Of a stretch of DNA of 26,381 nucleotides, positions 22,750-26,381 are shown piece by piece; positions within the stretch are counted from its first letter, which is position 1, and each line of letters starts with the position of its first letter. The position numbers and the translations under genes were made by a program. The notes below the pieces were generated by a model. The model was not told the DNA's origin and searched no databases. It worked only from the letters and a program-made list of their open reading frames with translations. This DNA comes from Bacteroidales bacterium (GTDB lineage: Bacteria > Bacteroidota > Bacteroidia > Bacteroidales > Muribaculaceae), in contig CAAEIL010000250.1 in NCBI GenBank assembly GCA_900755985.1, positions 1 to 26,381 on the forward strand. The letters run 5' to 3'.

Positions 22750-23565
22750 ATGGGAAAAGTAAAAATCAAGAAGAAAAGCACCCTCATCGACATGACGGCG
22801 ATGTCGGACGTGACTGTTCTCCTGCTTACTTTCTTCATGTTGACATCAACCTTCCTCGAGAAAGAGCCCACGACGGTTCAGACCCCTTCGTCCGTATCGG
22901 TCGAAGCAGTCCCCGCCAAAGACCTTGTCACCGTGCTCGTCTCATCCGAAGACCAGACCGGAAAACTCAGTGACCCCACTGCTGTCGAAGGTCGCATCTT
23001 CATCTCTTTCAAAGGCGACTCGATGATTTCGTCCGAAGTCCTTCGCGAAGAAGTTCTGAAAAAAGCCATCAGCATCTACAACGATCAACGTAAGAATAAG
23101 CTACCGGCCCCGACCACCGCTCAGATGAACGCTTTCAAAAAGATGACCATGTTCGGCATGCCTTTCACTCAGCTCTACAAGGTCCTCGATATGGACCCCA
23201 CAGAACGTGAAAAATTCATGTCCGACCTGACCAATCCGTTAGTCGGTATACCTATCAACGACAACAAAGAGCCCAGCCGCAACCTCAACGACTTCCAGAT
23301 TTGGATGCAGGCCCTCAAACTTGTCGCCCAGGAAACCCGCGATAAGAAAATGGAATCGCTCGCCGCCGAAGGTAATACTGACGAAAACGCTATCCGCGAA
23401 GCTGACATCCTCTACAACAACCTCATGCAAGGCCGCTCGATATCCGTTAAAGCCGACCGATACACTCCGTTCAAAGTCGTCCACCGCGTATTCGACAACC
23501 TGCAGACCATGAGTCTCAACAAATTCACCCTGATGACCAACCTCAAAAACGAGTCAGGTCGATAA
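22750..23565 (+). CDS. exbD: ExbD/TolR-family protein with enlarged periplasmic domain (first copy)
   Basis: The protein has the ExbD plan: a short basic cytoplasmic head, one membrane helix with the ion-binding aspartate D20 (M-T-A-M-S-D-V-T-V-L-L-L-T-F-F-M-L), and a periplasmic domain ending I-S-V-K-A-D-R-Y-T-P-F-K-V-V-H-R-V-F-D-N-L, the usual ExbD C-terminal signature. At 271 residues it is about twice the length of E. coli ExbD (141): some 120 residues, rich in charged helices, are inserted in the periplasmic domain. It follows exbB after 52 nt and precedes the second exbD by 19 nt. A working pair of unequal ExbD subunits is the likely arrangement. Confidence 0.9.
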   Translation: MGKVKIKKKSTLIDMTAMSDVTVLLLTFFMLTSTFLEKEPTTVQTPSSVSVEAVPAKDLVTVLVSSEDQTGKLSDPTAVEGRIFISFKGDSMISSEVLREEVLKKAISIYNDQRKNKLPAPTTAQMNAFKKMTMFGMPFTQLYKVLDMDPTEREKFMSDLTNPLVGIPINDNKEPSRNLNDFQIWMQALKLVAQETRDKKMESLAAEGNTDENAIREADILYNNLMQGRSISVKADRYTPFKVVHRVFDNLQTMSLNKFTLMTNLKNESGR

Positions 23566-23584
23566 TTTTAAGTAAAGTTTAACA

Positions 23585-24307
23585 ATGGCACAAATAGAAC
23601 CAACCGACAAGGGCAAAAAGAAAAAAGGCGCCCAAAAGAAGATGGCTATCCATGTTGACTTTACGCCCATGGTCGACATGAACATGCTTCTGATTACCTT
23701 CTTCATGCTCTGTACTACGATGCTCAAATCGCAGACCCTGCAGATACTTCTGCCGTCGAACAGCGACAACATCACCAAGGACCAGCAGAACCAGGCCGAC
23801 AAGAAGCAAGCCATTACACTGATTCTCGACACCGAATACGACAACAACTACAAAGTAGCTGTCGACGCCGAAGGCAACGCCAAACACCACATCTACTGGT
23901 ACAACGGCAGCGCCGAGGACGAAGGCACCGTTATCGGCGGTGACGAGAAATTCCTCGATAACGACAACACCGGTCGCCGAGGTATCCGCGCACTCCTCTA
24001 CAAACGTCATAAAGACGCAATGGTCAAATATGACCAGCTCAAAGAGGACTTCAAGGCCAAGAAAATCACTAAAACTCAGTTTGACGAAGCCGCTAAGAAA
24101 AACGCCAACGACGAAAACATCGAGCACCCTGTCGTGATTATCAAACCCGGCCCCAACGTTACTTACGAAGCTCTGGTTTATGCGATTGACGAACTAAATC
24201 TCAACCAGATCAACAAGTACTCAATCGAAATGCCAACAGCCCAGGACACCGTACTCCTCAAAAAGTACAACCCCAACATCATACGTCCTGATGTCCGCAA
24301 AAAGTGA
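23585..24307 (+). CDS. exbD: ExbD/TolR-family protein with enlarged periplasmic domain (second copy)
   Basis: The 240-residue protein has a Lys-rich cytoplasmic head (9-19), one membrane helix with aspartate D31 (D-F-T-P-M-V-D-M-N-M-L-L-I-T-F-F-M-L), and a periplasmic domain ending V-V-I-I-K-P-G-P-N-V-T-Y-E-A-L-V-Y-A-I-D-E-L-N. An insertion of about 80 residues, including a Lys/Asp-rich helical stretch, separates the first strand from that signature. It is clearly diverged from the first copy, not a recent duplicate. It lies 40 nt before tonB. The last residues (R-P-D-V-R-K-K) are basic. Confidence 0.9.
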   Translation: MAQIEPTDKGKKKKGAQKKMAIHVDFTPMVDMNMLLITFFMLCTTMLKSQTLQILLPSNSDNITKDQQNQADKKQAITLILDTEYDNNYKVAVDAEGNAKHHIYWYNGSAEDEGTVIGGDEKFLDNDNTGRRGIRALLYKRHKDAMVKYDQLKEDFKAKKITKTQFDEAAKKNANDENIEHPVVIIKPGPNVTYEALVYAIDELNLNQINKYSIEMPTAQDTVLLKKYNPNIIRPDVRKK

Positions 24308-24347
24308 TAAAAGTTCTATTGTTTAACCCCAACAAACACAAAAGAAA

Positions 24348-25214
24348 ATGGCAAAAGACGTAGATCTTTCATCAAAAGAATGGCGCGACCTTGTCTTCGA
24401 AGGCAAGAACAAAGACTTTGGCGCTTATACCCTCCGTGCCGATTCGCCACGACGCCACACATTCGCTATTTTGGTTGTCCTCGGCGTACTCGCGTTAATC
24501 CTCACGTTCCTCATCCTTTGGCTCACCGGCGTTTTCGAACGCAGTGAAGAAGATGTCAACGCCGGCAACGAACAGCAGACCGTTGACCTCAGCGCTGCCG
24601 AAGAAGAAATCGAGGACGACCAGATTCTCGACATCCCCGAGCCTGAAATTCCCGAGGAAGTTCCCCTCGAAGAAACCGCTGCCTCGCAGGCCGTAACCAC
24701 TCTTAACCTCGTCGACCAGGTCGATAAGGAAAAGGAAATCAAGACAACCGAAGAGAAAACTGAAGACACCCGCCAGTTCGGCGCACAGAATGCCGAAGGT
24801 GACGAAAACCTCGCCAAAGCCAAAGTCATCGAACAGGTAGTTGTCGAAGCTCCAAAGGTTGAACCCAAGGTCGAAGAAAAACCCAAAGTTGAGCAGATTA
24901 TGGAGCTCGCTATGGTCGAACAGAAACCTTTGTTCCCCGGTGGTGACGCCGCAATGTACAAATGGCTCTCGAGTCACATCGTATATCCCGCTGCTGCATC
25001 TGAAGAAGGTGTCTCCGGCAAAGTTATCGTTGCTTTCGTTGTCGAACGTGACGGCCGTATCTCTGGCGTACACGTTGTCCGTAAGAAACACCCCGCACTT
25101 GACGCCGAAGCTCTCCGTGTTGTAAAACAGATGCCTAACTGGACTCCCGGTCGTAACAATGGCCAGCCCGTACGCGTCAAATACAACCTCCCCGTGACAT
25201 TCAGACTTCAGTAA
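24348..25214 (+). CDS. tonB: TonB energy-transducing protein
   Basis: The 288-residue protein has a Bacteroidetes-type cytoplasmic head (S-S-K-E-W-R-D-L-V-F-E-G-K-N-K-D-F-G-A-Y-T-L-R), one membrane helix (about 37-60), a long acidic periplasmic linker (about 65-190, E-rich with P-K-V-E repeats instead of a classic proline-rich arm) and a C-terminal TonB domain (about 195-288: F-P-G-G-D-A-A-M-Y-K-W-L, V-I-V-A-F-V-V-E-R-D-G-R-I-S-G-V, W-T-P-G-R-N-N-G-Q-P-V-R-V-K-Y-N-L-P-V-T-F). This domain pairs with the TonB box of outer-membrane receptors such as the SusC here. It is the last gene of the operon and is followed by a hairpin. Confidence 0.94.
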   Translation: MAKDVDLSSKEWRDLVFEGKNKDFGAYTLRADSPRRHTFAILVVLGVLALILTFLILWLTGVFERSEEDVNAGNEQQTVDLSAAEEEIEDDQILDIPEPEIPEEVPLEETAASQAVTTLNLVDQVDKEKEIKTTEEKTEDTRQFGAQNAEGDENLAKAKVIEQVVVEAPKVEPKVEEKPKVEQIMELAMVEQKPLFPGGDAAMYKWLSSHIVYPAAASEEGVSGKVIVAFVVERDGRISGVHVVRKKHPALDAEALRVVKQMPNWTPGRNNGQPVRVKYNLPVTFRLQ

Positions 25215-25245
25215 TATAAGCTTTTGAATTCCATATCACTCCCTC

Positions 25246-25276
25246 TAAGGGCCGACATCGATGATGCCGGCCCTTA
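25246..25276 (+). terminator. Hairpin after tonB
   Basis: TAAGGGCCG (25246-25254) pairs with CGGCCCTTA (25268-25276). The following sequence (GTATTTGC) has only a short T-run, so it is a moderate intrinsic terminator. Confidence 0.6.
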
Positions 25277-25556
25277 GTATTTGCTACACTACAATCTCAC
25301 GTAAAAAAGTGCGTCAGTCGCCGGATATAATGGAGCGATGGTGCAGCTCCATAACCGCAACATTTTACAAAACAAAGCATTATGGATTCTTAAATTACTG
25401 CTACAATGGTGTCGGCGCCCCAACCTCCCAAATAAGGAATGATAGCCGACGTTGAGAGTATACGGCCCAATATTTGTACAATGCTACCTTAAAAGGCGTT
25501 ACCGCGACCTCATCGGCACGTCAAGGCTCAACAGGAGCCCACTGCTGCCCTCGGAA
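25277..25556. other. Intergenic region between tonB and mutL
   Basis: About 280 nt between convergent genes. I see small hairpins (TGGAGC/GCTCCA at about 25331-25351; GTCGGC 25411-25416 with GCCGAC 25445-25450) but no reading frame or RNA family that I recognise. It may only hold the mutL 3' end signal. Confidence 0.35.
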
Positions 25557-26381
25557 TTAGCGCATAAAGAGTCGAGCAATATCTTCAATTGACATTATAC
25601 GTATAACCGGAAGTCCGTCAGGTGTATAAGCCGGATTGGGAAGACGGAACAGCTCGGATACAAGATGCTCAATCTCCTCTGTACTGATGTGTGTCGTTCC
25701 ACGTATGGCCGTAGCACGGGCTAAAGACAAGGCCACACGGCGATGCCAGATTTGCTTATCGGAGGGCGACTCGGTCTGCTCGGCAATATCAGCAATAATC
25801 GTTCGGAAAGTCTCGACAGCCGTCGATGGCGCTAAAGCGGACGGTATTGCCCTGAGTTGCCATAAGCACGCCGCAGGCACATCAGGCTCAGAAGCCTGCG
25901 AATCGTTCACCGCTACCTGAAAACCTATTGACATCAACCGGTCAAGATTGTCGGCGACAACAGCCGACAATGCCGGTTCAAGTTCAATATCCTCGGGTAT
26001 CAGCAAATACTGCGATGTCATCTGACCGGCATCGAGCTTCGTCATTAGCGAATGGAACAGCACGAGCAGATGTGCGCGATGCTGATCAATAATCATAAGT
26101 CCCGATTTGGAATCAGTGACAATATACCTGCCCTTGCACTGAATCATCTTGGTAGAGAATCCGTCCCGTTCGGCAATCTGGCCCAGGTCGGCCAGTTCCT
26201 CCCCCTCTTTATCATTATCCAGAGGCAAAGCGTCCGAGCCCATAGCTCCTGTTCGGGAAAAGCAGTCCGGCATCGGACCACTTTGTCCGACAGAGTCGCC
26301 GTCCGGCGATTGTTCTGAATCAGGGACCTTCCGACCGAGGAAAGTGTCGTAGAGTTTTTGCCAGTCCTGATTGACAGCCGA
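25557..26381 (-). CDS. mutL: DNA mismatch repair protein MutL, C-terminal part (cut by window edge)
   Basis: The frame is open from 26381 to the stop at 25559-25557 (274 residues visible), so the start and ATPase domain lie beyond the window; an internal ATG at 26273 is not the true start. The visible part is the flexible linker followed by the MutL dimerisation domain: Q-C-K-G-R-Y-I-V-T and S-G-L-M-I-I-D-Q-H-R-A-H, then an inserted subdomain and H-I-S-T-E-E-I-E-H-L-V-S-E-L-F near the end. The endonuclease motif DQHA(x)2E(x)4E has no glutamates here (D-Q-H-R-A-H-L-L-V-L-F-H), and the C-terminal CPHGRP-type motif reads T-P-D-G-L-P. This suggests a MutL without metal-dependent nicking. Confidence 0.92.
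   Translation of the reverse strand, partial: SAVNQDWQKLYDTFLGRKVPDSEQSPDGDSVGQSGPMPDCFSRTGAMGSDALPLDNDKEGEELADLGQIAERDGFSTKMIQCKGRYIVTDSKSGLMIIDQHRAHLLVLFHSLMTKLDAGQMTSQYLLIPEDIELEPALSAVVADNLDRLMSIGFQVAVNDSQASEPDVPAACLWQLRAIPSALAPSTAVETFRTIIADIAEQTESPSDKQIWHRRVALSLARATAIRGTTHISTEEIEHLVSELFRLPNPAYTPDGLPVIRIMSIEDIARLFMR

Noticed and set aside
25330..25351. Hairpin in the tonB-mutL gap considered as part of a tRNA or small RNA.
   Set aside because: No acceptor stem, anticodon arm or T-loop pattern could be assembled around it.

Overview
The window reads as chromosomal DNA from a Bacteroidales bacterium, most likely of the Muribaculaceae or a close relative; the family is inferred from gene content and mid-range GC, while the order is well supported. 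Supporting signs are a SusC/SusD pair, a complete nqrABCDEF operon, a PadR-PspC pair, the HsdR_N-like/holA neighbourhood, a Bacteroidetes-type ExbB-ExbD-ExbD-TonB cluster, and several promoters of the Bacteroidetes primary-sigma form (TTG near -33, TAnnTTTG near -7) instead of E. coli-like boxes. No tRNA, rRNA, CRISPR array, insertion sequence or prophage gene was recognised.

Layout. 1-2.8 kb (minus): a multi-membrane GT-C-like protein followed by a secreted serine hydrolase; both have doubtful C-termini, one through an evident single-base frameshift. 2.9-4.7 kb (minus): padR-pspC, driven by a promoter that carries two identical 10-bp palindromes and closed by a terminator whose T-run doubles as the -33 element of the next promoter. 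5.0-10.3 kb (minus): a susC-susD pair with its own terminator and no polysaccharide-degrading gene beside it. 10.7-11.4 kb (plus): a small outer-membrane beta-barrel protein behind a good promoter. 11.6-14.8 kb: tsaD and a cinA-type amidohydrolase (plus), a convergent HsdR_N-like nuclease-fold protein (minus), and holA (plus). 14.8-21.2 kb (minus): the six-gene sodium-pumping NADH:quinone reductase operon, separated from holA by a two-way terminator. 21.5-25.3 kb (plus): exbB, two unusually long exbD paralogues and tonB behind a textbook promoter and a roughly 300-nt leader that holds a basic 45-codon reading frame. 25.56 kb to the end (minus): the C-terminal part of mutL, cut by the window edge.

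How the genes fit together. Nqr converts NADH oxidation into a sodium gradient. The ExbB/ExbD/TonB complex uses an ion gradient to energise outer-membrane receptors such as the SusC protein here, which with the SusD lipoprotein would import a glycan or other large nutrient. The remaining genes are housekeeping (tRNA t6A modification, replication clamp loader, mismatch repair, NMN salvage) or envelope functions. I see no clearly new multi-gene system. The points most worth a second look are the twin-palindrome padR operator, the small frame in the exbB leader, the enlarged ExbD pair, the altered flavin-attachment motifs in NqrB/NqrC, the endonuclease-type motifs missing from MutL, and the frameshift at about 1250.
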